Shown here: piece by piece, positions 8,404-16,946 of the stretch
How positions within the stretch are numbered: the first letter of the stretch is position 1
Layout: each line of letters starts with the position of its first letter
Origin: JASLMY01 sp965226475
GTDB taxonomy: Bacteria; Pseudomonadota; Alphaproteobacteria; GCA-2731375
Length of the DNA stretch: 64,000 nt
Direction of reading: 5' to 3'
Assembly (NCBI GenBank): GCA_965226475.1
Contig: CBDDDJ010000002.1
Location: forward strand, 620,001-684,000
Made by a program: the position numbers and the translations under genes
Notes under the pieces: model-generated
What the model was told of the DNA's origin: nothing
The model's input: only the letters and a program-made list of their open reading frames with translations
Database searches by the model: none

Positions 8404-9408
8404 ATGAAGGCTTGGGAAATCGTTTCGGCCGGCGGTATCGATGCCTTGCATCTGGCCGACCGGACTTCGCCGCAACCGGGCCCCGGCGAGGTCAAGGTCC
8501 GCATCACCGCCTCCTCGCTCAACTACCGCGACCTGGTGACCGTGGAAGACCCCGAGGGGCGCCGCCTGCCCTATCCCAGAATTCCCAATTCCGATGGCGC
8601 GGGCGAAGTGGTCGCGGTCGGTGACGGTGTTCGGCGCTTCGCCCCCGGCGACAGGGTGACCAGCTGTTTCTTCGCCGACTGGAATGACGGCGACGTCACG
8701 CCCGAGGCGATGGCGAGCGCGCTCGGCGGTGCCCTCGACGGCGTGCTGGGCGAAGAGGTGGTACTGCCCGAGGGTGGCCTGGTCGCGACGCCCGCGCACT
8801 TGAGCGACGCGGAAGCCGCCACCCTGCCCTGTGCGGCGCTCACCGCGTGGAACGCCCTGGTGGCGCGCGGCGGCCTGATCGCGGGCGACACCGTGCTGGT
8901 GCTCGGCACCGGCGGCGTATCGATCTTCGCCCTGCAGTTTGCCGCGATGCACGGCGCGCGCGTCGTCGTCACCTCGAAGAGCGAGGAGAAGCTGGCCCGC
9001 GCCCGCGAGCTCGGTGCCTGGCAAACGATCAACTATGCCGATACCCCCGAGTGGGATCGGTCGGTGCGCGAACTGACCGGGAATCGGGGCGTCGATCATG
9101 TCGTCGAGGTCGGCGGCGCCGGCACGCTCGAGCGCTCGATCGCCTCCTGCCGGGTGGGCGGGCATATCGCGCTCATCGGCGTGCTGACCGGGGGTACGAT
9201 CAATCCGATGGCGATCATGCGCAATTCGCTTCGCCTGGACGGCATCTACGTCGGCTCCCGCGCGATGTTCGAGGCGATGAACCGCGCCATCACACAGGCC
9301 GAATTGCACCCGGTTATCGATTCCACCTTCGGCTTCGAACAGGCGCCCGCCGCCTATCACGCCATGAGAGCGGCAGGCCACTTCGGCAAGATCGTCGTCG
9401 CGATGTGA
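8404..9408 (+). CDS. Medium-chain dehydrogenase/reductase, quinone-reductase-like
   Basis: A 334-residue MDR protein. The N-terminal GroES-like domain shows LNYRDLVTVEDPEGRR and the GAGEVVAVGDGV turn. The Rossmann domain holds VLVLGTGGVSIFALQ near residue 165. The cysteine and histidine ligands of zinc alcohol dehydrogenases are not in place at the catalytic site, so it is more like zinc-free quinone or enoyl reductases, despite the wide use of 'zinc-binding' names for the family. Substrate unknown. ATG 8404 has GAAGGGAAG upstream. Confidence 0.9.
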   Translation: MKAWEIVSAGGIDALHLADRTSPQPGPGEVKVRITASSLNYRDLVTVEDPEGRRLPYPRIPNSDGAGEVVAVGDGVRRFAPGDRVTSCFFADWNDGDVTPEAMASALGGALDGVLGEEVVLPEGGLVATPAHLSDAEAATLPCAALTAWNALVARGGLIAGDTVLVLGTGGVSIFALQFAAMHGARVVVTSKSEEKLARARELGAWQTINYADTPEWDRSVRELTGNRGVDHVVEVGGAGTLERSIASCRVGGHIALIGVLTGGTINPMAIMRNSLRLDGIYVGSRAMFEAMNRAITQAELHPVIDSTFGFEQAPAAYHAMRAAGHFGKIVVAM

Positions 9409-9420
9409 GGGAAAACGTGC

Positions 9421-10179
9421 TCAGGTCTTACGGAAGATCGCGCTGGCGAGCCAGCCGGAGATGAGCGCGATGAGGATGGCGACGATGCCGTAGAGCGCCG
9501 ACTGGCGGTATGCGAACTCGTAAACTCTCGCGCCGACGCCGGTCTTCGAGACGAAAAGCGGGATCGTCTGGGCGTTCACCACATGCCCCGCCCTGAGCAG
9601 ATAGACGGTCACGGTATAGCGTCCCGTCGGCACGTTCGAGGGGAAGGACACGCGGGTGCGGAAGAGGCTGTCGCCCAGGAAGGTGACCGCGCCAGCCCCG
9701 CGCCCGAAGACTCCGAGGCGAACCTTGCCGCGCAGCAGCGCCCGGCGGAACGTCTCCGTCGTCGCCGCGTCGCTTTCGCCGAGGCTCGCCAGGCGCAGGT
9801 TCGCGAGGCCGATCTGATGGCTGGCCAGCGCGTTGTCGGCCTTGAGTTCCGCAAGGGGCCGGCTGCTCGCCACCTTGTAGAAGCTCGGCACCGAAGCGAA
9901 GGTGACGTGATCGCTGTTGACCCAGATGCCGATCGCCGTCTGTTCCTTGCGGCGTATCGTGGCCGGACCGTCGGGGCCCCGGATGACGATCACGACGTCG
10001 CCTTCGTCCTGGCTCGCGCCGAAGAGCAACAGCTCGGTGCCGGAAAACCCAGTCGTCACCTTGACCAAGTGACTCGACAGATCGGCCACCAGCACCTGGG
10101 CCAGGGCCTGGCCGGTCCCCGCCGCCGCAAGCGCGACGACGAGGGAGAACCTCGCGACGATGCGCCCGAGCCCGCTCAT
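9421..10179 (-). CDS. TIGR02186-like membrane-anchored protein
   Basis: A 252-residue exported protein. It begins with a signal peptide (about residues 1-27, ending TGQALAQ) and ends with one transmembrane helix at about 229-249 followed by RKT, so the bulk should be periplasmic. It resembles TIGR02186, an alphaproteobacterial family of unknown function usually found beside TauE-type exporters. Its ATG overlaps the stop of the TauE gene by four bases (ATGA), which implies translational coupling. It may assist sulfur-anion export, but this is inference from context only. Confidence 0.82.
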   Translation of the reverse strand: MSGLGRIVARFSLVVALAAAGTGQALAQVLVADLSSHLVKVTTGFSGTELLLFGASQDEGDVVIVIRGPDGPATIRRKEQTAIGIWVNSDHVTFASVPSFYKVASSRPLAELKADNALASHQIGLANLRLASLGESDAATTETFRRALLRGKVRLGVFGRGAGAVTFLGDSLFRTRVSFPSNVPTGRYTVTVYLLRAGHVVNAQTIPLFVSKTGVGARVYEFAYRQSALYGIVAILIALISGWLASAIFRKT

Positions 10180-11096
10180 CCCCCCACCATCGACACGAGG
10201 GTGAAAAGATCGGTCGGCGTCGCGAAGAGGCGGTAGCCGAGGATGGCGCAGACGGACAGCACCATCACCGCCAGTAGAGTGCGGAGCTGCTCGCCGTGGA
10301 GCGCCACGCTCGCCCGGGTGCCGAGCTGCGCGCCGATGACGCCGCCCACCAGCAGGACCAGCGAGAGAACGATGTCGACCGTCTGGTTCTGCCAGGCCTG
10401 CAGGAAGGTGACGTTGGCCGTGACAAAGATGATCTGAAATAGCGACGTGCCGATCACGATCGAGGTCGGCATGCCGAGGATGTAAATCATCGCCGGCACC
10501 ATGATGAACCCCCCGCCGACGCCCATAATCGCCGCGAGGATGCCGACGAAGATGCCGATGGTGAGAGGCAGGAGCGCGCTGATGTAAAGCTTGGAGCGCC
10601 GAAACCGCATCTTGAAGGGCAGGCCGTGCAACCAGTTGTGCTGGTGCAGCTTGCGCCGGGGACCGCCGGCCTGCTGGCGCCGGCGCATCGCGCGCACGCT
10701 TTCGACCAGCATCAGCGAGCCGATACTGCCGAGAAAGACCACGTAGGAGATGGAGATCGCCAGGTCGATCTGTCCGGCGCCGCGCAGAAACTTGAAGAGC
10801 TGGACGCCGAGCGTCGATCCGAGGATGCCGCCCACGAGCAGGACACAGCCCATCTTGATATCGACGTTGCGGCGGCGCCAATGGGCGATGGCGCCCGAGA
10901 CGGACGAGGCGACGATGTGATTGGCCTCGGTCCCGACCGCGACCGCCGGCGGCACGCCGTTCAGGATCAACAGCGGCGTCATCAAAAAGCCACCGCCGAC
11001 GCCGAAGAGTCCCGAAAGAAAGCCCACCCCGCCGCCCATGGCGAGCAGCAGAATGGCATTCAACGACAATTCGGCGATCGGCAGATAGATCTGCAT
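10176..11096 (-). CDS. TauE/SafE family sulfite/sulfonate exporter
   Basis: A 306-residue inner-membrane protein with about eight hydrophobic segments in two homologous halves. Each half carries the TauE glycine motif: GLFGVGGGFLMTPLLI near residue 29 and AIMGVGGGFIMVPAMI near residue 195. The family exports sulfite or organosulfur anions, or takes them up in some cases. ATG 11096 gives the usual N-terminus; the frame stays open to 11174 but that extension is arginine-rich and unlike the family. It is translationally coupled to the TIGR02186-like gene, with an ArsR regulator upstream. Confidence 0.92.
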   Translation of the reverse strand: MQIYLPIAELSLNAILLLAMGGGVGFLSGLFGVGGGFLMTPLLILNGVPPAVAVGTEANHIVASSVSGAIAHWRRRNVDIKMGCVLLVGGILGSTLGVQLFKFLRGAGQIDLAISISYVVFLGSIGSLMLVESVRAMRRRQQAGGPRRKLHQHNWLHGLPFKMRFRRSKLYISALLPLTIGIFVGILAAIMGVGGGFIMVPAMIYILGMPTSIVIGTSLFQIIFVTANVTFLQAWQNQTVDIVLSLVLLVGGVIGAQLGTRASVALHGEQLRTLLAVMVLSVCAILGYRLFATPTDLFTLVSMVGG

Positions 11097-11422
11097 CGAG
11101 GCGTGGTCCGGTATGCGCAACCGTGCCGCCGTCCGGCTTCGGCGTCGGAGAGAGCGATGTCGGGCCCCGGGCACGCCTCAGACCGAACGCGGCGCCGGGC
11201 ATGAATATCACTTGTCGGCGCGCGGTCAATAGCCAGCCCGCGCCAGACGGCGGCGCGAGGACGACCCGACGGTGGACGGCAATTTCGCCGCCGACGCCGG
11301 CGGGCGGACACGAGCCGAGCCTAGGTCTCGGCGACGTCTTCGCCGGCGATCCCAGTGGACGTCCAGGCCGATTGAGTCGGGAGCTGAGGCGGGCCGCGAT
11401 CGACTCGCCGGACTCACGCGCC
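11097..11422. other. Non-coding spacer between ArsR regulator and TauE gene
   Basis: About 326 GC-rich bases. I see no convincing coding sequence on either strand and no hairpin with a T-run. It may hold the promoter of the TauE-TIGR02186 pair, but no clear -35/-10 pair was found. Confidence 0.5.
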
Positions 11423-11722
11423 TCAGTCGCGGAACATCGACTCCAAGGTCGTCATCATGGTCGGCACCCGGTCGCTCACCAGATGATAGTAAATGTTCTG
11501 AGCCTTGCGCCGCGTGCCGACGATATTGTCACGGCGGAGCCGCGCCAAATGCTGCGAAAGCGCGGACTGGCTGATGCCGATCATGTCCTCGAGCTGACCG
11601 ACGGACTTCTCTCCGCCGATCAGATGGCCGAGGATCAACAAACGGCGTTCGTTGCTCATCGCCTTGAGCAATATGCTCGCGGCCCGTGAATTGCGGCTGA
11701 TCAGATCGATGTCTACACTCAC
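11423..11722 (-). CDS. ArsR-family regulator, BigR/SqrR-like but lacking both sensor cysteines
   Basis: A 99-residue winged-helix repressor. The recognition helix region reads GISQSALSQHLARLRRD (about 49-65) and the wing IYYHLVSD. Overall it is very close to BigR/SqrR, the persulfide-sensing repressors that control sulfide detoxification genes in alphaproteobacteria. Those proteins sense with two cysteines, one in the helix before the HTH and one near the C-terminus. Here the equivalent positions are Gly32 (LLILGHL) and Arg98 (MFRD), and the protein has no cysteine. The start is GTG 11722, with AGGAGAT upstream. The neighbours (TauE, CcdA, TusA) fit a sulfur regulon. Confidence 0.88.
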   Translation of the reverse strand: MSVDIDLISRNSRAASILLKAMSNERRLLILGHLIGGEKSVGQLEDMIGISQSALSQHLARLRRDNIVGTRRKAQNIYYHLVSDRVPTMMTTLESMFRD

Positions 11723-11776
11723 GTCTCGATATCTCCTGGTTTGGAGGCTCGGCGATCGGCCGCCTCGCTCTGGGGT

Positions 11777-11805
11777 TATTTAGATCGCAAATTAGAGAAG
11801 TCCAA
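11777..11805 (-). promoter_or_regulatory. Sigma-70-like promoter upstream of the ArsR-family gene
   Basis: On the minus strand TTGGAC (11805-11800) is followed after exactly 17 bases by TAAATA (11782-11777), ending 54 bases before the GTG start. The spacer and -10 hold two similar AT-rich half-sites, CTAATTT and CTAAATA, that could be an operator for autoregulation. Inferred from sequence alone. Confidence 0.5.
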
Positions 11806-11905
11806 CACGCGGCCGGGTTTTATCGGCTCGTGAGCCAAATTGTCGCGGGCCGGCCGCTGGAGCGGATCGCCCCGGATCCGAAGCGTCCGGCCACCCTGAT
11901 ATGCG

Positions 11906-12652
11906 CTAGCCAATCTCCGCCAGCACGGGGAAGGTCTCGATCAGATAGAAGCCGATGACTTCGAAGTAATTGAAAACAAACAGTAAACCAGTCAGCACTA
12001 GCAATCCACCGACGGCCAGCTCGATTCTCCGCAAGTGGCGGCGGAAGCGGCCCATCCAGCCGACGAACGGTCCGGCGGCCAGCGCGACAACGAGGAACGG
12101 CACGCCCAGGCCGGCGGCATAGACGAAGAGCAGCGAGGTGCCGTAGGCGAGCGAATCGCTCCGCGCCGCAACCGCCAGGATCGTTGCCAGCACCGGCCCG
12201 ATGCAGGGCGTCCAGCCGAAGGCGAAGGCAAGGCCGATGACGAAGGCGCCGAAGAGGCCGGCGGGCTTGCGCTCCAGGTGCACGCGAGCCTCGCGATTGA
12301 GCAGATTTATGCTCAAAAGCCCCATGAAATGAAGGCCGAAGAGGATGATCAAGACGCCCGCGATCCGGCCGAGGATGTCCTTGTATTCCAGGATCAGGCG
12401 GCTCAAGGCCGAAGCCGTGGCGCCAAAGGCGACGAAGACGACGGAAAATCCGACGACGAAGGCGAGCGCGGCCCAGATCACCCGGCGCGAGCGGAGCCTC
12501 CGTCCGTCTTCGCCTTCGGCCGTCAGCTCCTCCAGCGACACACCACCCAGGAAGCAGAGATAGGCGGGGACGAGCGGCAGGACGCAGGGCGAGAGGAAAC
12601 TCAGCAACCCCGCGCCGGCTGCACCGGCATAGCTGATGTCGAAGACCGCCAT
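11906..12652 (-). CDS. CcdA/DsbD-like thiol-disulfide membrane transporter
   Basis: A 248-residue inner-membrane protein with six predicted helices. It carries the two reductant-relay cysteines of CcdA: Cys23 in FLSPCVLPLVPAYLC and Cys150 in FGWTPCIGP. CcdA passes electrons from cytoplasmic thioredoxin to periplasmic thiols, for cytochrome c maturation or, as SoxV, for the sulfur-oxidation system. Its place between a sulfur-type ArsR regulator and TusA favours the sulfur role. ATG 12652 is chosen because the fold starts with AVFDISYAGA; AGGTGG lies upstream. Confidence 0.92.
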   Translation of the reverse strand: MAVFDISYAGAAGAGLLSFLSPCVLPLVPAYLCFLGGVSLEELTAEGEDGRRLRSRRVIWAALAFVVGFSVVFVAFGATASALSRLILEYKDILGRIAGVLIILFGLHFMGLLSINLLNREARVHLERKPAGLFGAFVIGLAFAFGWTPCIGPVLATILAVAARSDSLAYGTSLLFVYAAGLGVPFLVVALAAGPFVGWMGRFRRHLRRIELAVGGLLVLTGLLFVFNYFEVIGFYLIETFPVLAEIG

Positions 12653-12790
12653 GGCGTTCCGTCCACCTTTCACGCAAACTCGCATCGGAGTATGGGGATG
12701 ACGACTGGCCATCGCCAGCCCCCAGGGCCTCGGCGCCGGGGCTGTTCACGCGCAATTGACGCCCCGTCGTCGCGCCATCGGGAGGGCGAC

Positions 12791-13015
12791 ATGGTCGATC
12801 GGATCCTGGATGCGGAGGGCCTGCTTTGCCCGCTGCCGGTCTTGAAAGCCAGAAAGGCGCTCGCCGCCATGGCGCCCGGCGCCATCCTCGAGGTTCGCGC
12901 CACCGATCGGGGCGCGGTCCAGGACTTCGCCGCCTTCGCCGAGGCGAGCGGCCATGACCTGATCACCAGCGACGAGGTCGACGGCATCCTGGTCTTCCGG
13001 CTGCGAAAGGCATAG
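12791..13015 (+). CDS. TusA-family sulfur-carrier protein
   Basis: A 74-residue protein with the TusA signature: Cys13 in the CPxP motif of GLLCPLPVLKARKAL. TusA proteins carry persulfide sulfur on this cysteine, for tRNA 2-thiolation or to sulfur-oxidising enzymes. The start has GGGAGGGCGAC directly upstream. It is divergent from ccdA with a 138-bp spacer, and completes a local set of sulfur genes. It could equally be a general sulfur carrier, since genomes often have several. Confidence 0.92.
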   Translation: MVDRILDAEGLLCPLPVLKARKALAAMAPGAILEVRATDRGAVQDFAAFAEASGHDLITSDEVDGILVFRLRKA

Positions 13016-13151
13016 CCCGCCCCGCGGCCGGGCCTCACTTTCCCCGTGACCGGGCCGCCCGCTTGGCGCTATACCTGGACTCCGATCCCGCGTATCCGCG
13101 TCCAGGACCCCGGGCCAGCCGTTCATTCGAGACCTCGTGGGGGAAGCAGTC

Positions 13152-13373
13152 GTGGCCGAAACGCGCGTCAAATCGGAGATCACCGGGAAGGTCTGGCAGA
13201 TAGAGGCCTCTCCCGGCGAGCGTCTGGAGGAGGAGGATCCGATCATCATTCTCGAATCGATGAAGATGGAGATCCCGGTGGTCGCCCCCATCGACGGCAC
13301 GCTGACCGAAATTCTCGTCGCCGAGGGCGAGACGGTCCAGGAAGGCCAGGACGTCGCGGTAATGGACACCTGA
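13152..13373 (+). CDS. Stand-alone biotin/lipoyl attachment domain protein
   Basis: A single-domain biotin carrier of about 73 residues. The attachment loop ESMKMEIPV places the modified lysine at about residue 38, with the hairpin-closing glycines GTLTE and EGQDV around it. Full acyl-CoA carboxylases carry this domain at the end of a larger subunit; here it stands alone with no carboxylase gene nearby. GTG 13152 is preferred because GGGGGAAG lies 5-12 bases upstream; GTG 13137 is in frame. Biotin is more likely than lipoate because of the MKM triad. Confidence 0.85.
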   Translation: MAETRVKSEITGKVWQIEASPGERLEEEDPIIILESMKMEIPVVAPIDGTLTEILVAEGETVQEGQDVAVMDT

Positions 13374-13464
13374 GATCGGACGGCCGAGGTCGAGAAGGCG
13401 TCGCCGGGGAATTCGGTCCGCGCGCGCTCGTATACCCGACCGGACCCGTCAGACGATCCGACGT

Positions 13465-13833
13465 CTACTCGCCGATATATCGCCGCACGGTGTCCAAAAA
13501 CGTCTTAACCGAAATCGGCTTGGCGAGATAAGCCTCGCACCCGCCAGCGCGAATCTTCTCCTCGTCGCCCTTCATGGCGAAAGCGGTCACCGCCACCACC
13601 GGAATCCCCTTCAGGTCCTCGTCCTCTTTCAGCCACTTGGTGACCTCCAGACCGGAAATTTGCGGCAGTTGGATGTCCATGATGATGAGGTCCGGGCGAT
13701 GTTCGCGCACCATCGACAGGGCCTCGAGGCCGTCGCCGGTCTGTAGCGTCAAATAGCCGTGCGCCACCAACAAGTCGTTGAAAAGCTTCATGTTGAGGGC
13801 ATTGTCCTCGACGATCAAAACGGTCTTGCTCAT
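13465..13833 (-). CDS. divK: Cell-cycle response regulator DivK
   Basis: A 122-residue single-domain receiver with no output domain. The phosphoacceptor is Asp53 (LIIMDIQLPQISG); acidic residues ED sit at 9-10 and the conserved lysine is in YLAKPIS near residue 105. The stretches ISGLEVTKWLKEDEDL and PVVAVTAFAMKGDEEKIR match Caulobacter DivK closely. DivK is phosphorylated by DivJ and PleC and controls the DivL-CckA-CtrA pathway. In Caulobacter it is followed by pleD; here no pleD follows, although a small GGDEF protein lies 4 kb away. Confidence 0.96.
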   Translation of the reverse strand: MSKTVLIVEDNALNMKLFNDLLVAHGYLTLQTGDGLEALSMVREHRPDLIIMDIQLPQISGLEVTKWLKEDEDLKGIPVVAVTAFAMKGDEEKIRAGGCEAYLAKPISVKTFLDTVRRYIGE

Positions 13834-13989
13834 ATCCGTTGTCCCGTTTCCCTCGCCTTCGGGCCCGCGCGCGCGCCGTGGCGCTGGCCAAGCTTACCAA
13901 ATTGGGACTAAGAGTCGGAAATGGCGCGGCACGGATTCGACGGCGCGCGCGGCGGCCCCCGGGGGGATCGCAAACATCGAAGGCGCATC

Positions 13990-14673
13990 ATGAGCAAAGA
14001 GGAACCGAACGAGGCGGTGCGGCGGCAGATCGACGCGATCGACATCGACTCGCGGCGGCCTCTTTTGATCACCGACGCGGACGAAGTTCTGCTGCAGTTC
14101 GTGCGCGCGCTCGAAGACCACCTCCTCGACAACCGTCTCTACCTCGACCTCACCTCCTTCGCGCTCACGGGCAATATTAAGCGCCAGGCCGACGACCAGG
14201 CGTTGCCGTCGCCCGAGGTGAAAGAGGTTCTCGCCGGATTCTTCGAGGAACGGACCGAGACCGTGGCCGCCGTCGAGGGCGCCGCCGATGCCTTGAGCGC
14301 GCTTTCCAGGCGGGCACAAATCGTCGTGCTCTCGAATATCCCGACCCATCTAGCTCCCGCTCGGCGACGGGGTCTCGCCAGCCACGGCATGGACTATCCC
14401 GTTATCGCCAATTCGGGCCCGAAGGGTCCCTCGGTCCGTTATCTGGCACGCGTGGCGGCGCCGGCCCGGACTTTCTTCATGGACGATATTCCCGGCAATC
14501 ACGACTCCGTCGCCGACTCGGCGAGCGAGGTTATCCGTCTCCACTTCGTGGCCGATCCCCGGCTCGCCAGACTGGTCGAGACGGCGGCGAGCGCGCATGC
14601 TCGGATCGACGACTGGCCGGGTGCCCGGGCCTATATCGAGGGCCACCTCGACGGCGCGGCCGAGACGAGTTGA
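13990..14673 (+). CDS. HAD superfamily hydrolase
   Basis: A 227-residue predicted phosphatase. HAD motif I appears as LLITDADEV with D29 and D31, motif II as VVLSNIPTH near residue 114, and motif IV as FFMDDIPGNHDSV near residue 162. The lysine of motif III is probably in GPKGPSV near residue 142. Substrate unknown. The start ATG 13990 has GAAGG upstream; an in-frame ATG at 13921 would add a basic, non-conserved leader. The ROK kinase gene starts 3 bases after the stop, suggesting an operon with the kinase and dinB. Confidence 0.82.
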   Translation: MSKEEPNEAVRRQIDAIDIDSRRPLLITDADEVLLQFVRALEDHLLDNRLYLDLTSFALTGNIKRQADDQALPSPEVKEVLAGFFEERTETVAAVEGAADALSALSRRAQIVVLSNIPTHLAPARRRGLASHGMDYPVIANSGPKGPSVRYLARVAAPARTFFMDDIPGNHDSVADSASEVIRLHFVADPRLARLVETAASAHARIDDWPGARAYIEGHLDGAAETS

Positions 14674-14676
14674 GGC

Positions 14677-15594
14677 ATGCGGATCGGGGTCGATCTCAGC
14701 GGCACCAAGATCGAGGCGATCGTCCTCGACGCGAGCGGCGAGATCCTGCGCCGCGAGCGTGAGGCGACGCCCCAGGGCGACTACGAAGGGACCGTCGCCG
14801 CCGTCCGCGATCTCGTCGGCCACGTGACGTCGTCCGTTGCCGTGGATGGCGCCGTGCCCGTGGGCGTCGCCATTCCGGGGACGATCTCTCCGGCGTCGGG
14901 GCTGGTGAAGAACGCCAACTCGACCTGCCTGATCGGCCGGGCATTGGACCGGGACCTGTCGCGGGCGCTCGACCGCCCGGTGCGAATGGCCAACGATGCC
15001 AACTGTTTCGCGCTCTCGGAAGCCGTCGACGGCGCGGCGCGCGGCGCGGAGGTGGTATTGGGCGTCATCCTCGGCACCGGCGTGGGCGGCGGCATGGTGG
15101 TCGATGGCCACCTGCTGCCGGGCGCCAACAAAATCGCCGGAGAGTGGGGCCACAACCCCCTTCCCTGGCCAGACGCGGAAGAACGGCGGGCGGCCACCAT
15201 CTGCTACTGCGGCAAACAGGGCTGTATCGAGACCTATCTCTCGGGCCCGGGGCTCGCGCGCGATCATCGGCGTCGGTCGGGACGGTCGTTGGCGCCGAGC
15301 GAGATCGCCGCCCGCGCCGAGGCTGGCGAGGTGTCGGCGGTGGCCAGCCTCGAGCGTCACGGGCGGCGCCTGGCCAAGGCCCTGGCGAGCGTCGTAAACA
15401 TCGTCGACCCCGATGTCATCGTTCTCGGCGGCGGGTTGTCGAACCTCCCGGGTCTTGAGCGTCGGGTGGTTGAAATCTGGTCAAATTACGTCTTCTCCGA
15501 CGAGGTCGCGACGGACCTACGCCGCGCGAAGCACGGCGATTCGAGTGGCGTCAGGGGTGCCGCCTGGCTCTGGCCGCCGGCGCCGCCGCAATGA
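14677..15594 (+). CDS. ROK-family sugar kinase
   Basis: A 305-residue ROK kinase, probably a fructokinase or glucokinase. The ATP loop GVDLSGTKIEAIVLD opens the protein, MANDANCFALSEA holds the catalytic aspartate, and ILGTGVGGGMV follows. The zinc-binding segment GEWGHNPLP ... CYCGKQGCIETYLSG has the histidine and cysteines of the family. It phosphorylates a hexose; which one cannot be decided by eye. Its stop overlaps the dinB start by four bases (ATGA). Confidence 0.93.
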   Translation: MRIGVDLSGTKIEAIVLDASGEILRREREATPQGDYEGTVAAVRDLVGHVTSSVAVDGAVPVGVAIPGTISPASGLVKNANSTCLIGRALDRDLSRALDRPVRMANDANCFALSEAVDGAARGAEVVLGVILGTGVGGGMVVDGHLLPGANKIAGEWGHNPLPWPDAEERRAATICYCGKQGCIETYLSGPGLARDHRRRSGRSLAPSEIAARAEAGEVSAVASLERHGRRLAKALASVVNIVDPDVIVLGGGLSNLPGLERRVVEIWSNYVFSDEVATDLRRAKHGDSSGVRGAAWLWPPAPPQ

Positions 15595-16946
15595 CGGCCG
15601 CCCTCGCCTTTTGCCGCGACTGCGACGGCGACGTCGGGCCGGGCGAGACACGCTGCCCGGCCTGCGATTCACCGAGAGTGCTGATCCACCCGGAATTGGC
15701 ATGCCTCGCCACCGCCCATATCGACTGCGATGCCTTTTACGCCTCGGTCGAGAAGCGGGACGATCCGAGCCTGCGCGCGAAGCCGGTCATCGTCGGCGGC
15801 GGGCGCCGGGGCGTCGTCAGCGCGGCCTGCTACATCGCCCGGACCCGGGGCGTGCACTCGGCCATGCCGATGTTCAAGGCGTTGAAGGCCTGTCCCGAGG
15901 CCACGGTCATCCGCCCCGACATGGCTAAATACGCCGCCGTCGGCCGCGAAGTGCGGGCGATCTTCCGGGAATACACGCCACTGGTGGAGCCGCTCTCGCT
16001 CGACGAGGCCTTCCTCGACCTCTCCGGCACCGAGGCACTGCACGGCTGTCCGCCATCGAGGACCCTGGCGGCGATCGCGCGGCGCGTCGAGGCCGAGGTG
16101 GGCGTCACCGCTTCCGTCGGCCTCAGCTACAACAAATCGCTCGCAAAGATCGCGTCCGACCTCGACAAACCCCGGGGCTTCGCGGTCATCGGGCGCGAGG
16201 AAGCCGTCTCGTTTCTCGCCGAACAGCCGGTCGGCCTGATCTGGGGCGCCGGCAAGGCCCTGCGGCGTCGCCTGGCACGGGACGGGATCACGCGAATTGG
16301 CCAGCTCGTCCAGATCGAACCACGGGAGCTGTTGGCACGCTATGGTGCCATGGGAGAGCGGCTGGCCGAATTCGCGCGCGGCCGGGATCCCCGCCCGGTA
16401 AACCCCAACGCACCCACCAAGAGCATATCGGCCGAAACCACCTTCGAACTCGACACCACCGACTTCGGCATCCTCGACGGCGTCCTCTGGCGACTGTCGG
16501 AGAAAGTCTCGGGCCGGATGAAACGGGCCGGACTGGCGGGACGTACGGTGACCTTGAAGCTCAAAGGCGCGGATTTTCGCATCCGCACCCGGGCCAGCAC
16601 ATTGATCGATCCGACCCAACTCGCCGACGTCATCCATCAAGGTGCCGGCGAACTGCTACGGCGCGAGTGCGACGGCACCGCCTACCGCCTGATCGGCGTC
16701 AGCGTCAGCGCGCTGGAGCCGGCAAGCGGCGAGGACCCGGTCGATCTCGCCGATCCTGGACGCGGGCGGCGCGCCCAGGCGGAGCGCGCCATGGACCGGG
16801 TCCGCGACCGCTTCGGCGGCGACGCGATCGTGAAAGGCCGGGAACTCGCCGCCGGCACGACGCCGAACGTCAACAGGTCGAGGCCGGCAACGCCTCCAGA
16901 TCCGAGAGCTCGCCCCGGATCGCATAATCCTGAAAATTCAAATTAA
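15591..16946 (+). CDS. dinB: DNA polymerase IV (Y-family) with N-terminal zinc ribbon
   Basis: A 451-residue translesion polymerase. Residues 1-30 hold a zinc-ribbon (CRDC and CPAC). The palm starts at HIDCDAFYASVEK; the second catalytic acids lie in SLDEAFLDLSG. Helix-hairpin-helix and little-finger regions follow. It copies damaged DNA with low fidelity. The zinc-ribbon version is the one I associate with alphaproteobacteria. The last 25-30 residues, after GRELAAGTT, are low-complexity and lie antisense to the 3' end of eipB, a 77-base convergent overlap. Confidence 0.94.
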   Translation: MTAALAFCRDCDGDVGPGETRCPACDSPRVLIHPELACLATAHIDCDAFYASVEKRDDPSLRAKPVIVGGGRRGVVSAACYIARTRGVHSAMPMFKALKACPEATVIRPDMAKYAAVGREVRAIFREYTPLVEPLSLDEAFLDLSGTEALHGCPPSRTLAAIARRVEAEVGVTASVGLSYNKSLAKIASDLDKPRGFAVIGREEAVSFLAEQPVGLIWGAGKALRRRLARDGITRIGQLVQIEPRELLARYGAMGERLAEFARGRDPRPVNPNAPTKSISAETTFELDTTDFGILDGVLWRLSEKVSGRMKRAGLAGRTVTLKLKGADFRIRTRASTLIDPTQLADVIHQGAGELLRRECDGTAYRLIGVSVSALEPASGEDPVDLADPGRGRRAQAERAMDRVRDRFGGDAIVKGRELAAGTTPNVNRSRPATPPDPRARPGSHNPENSN

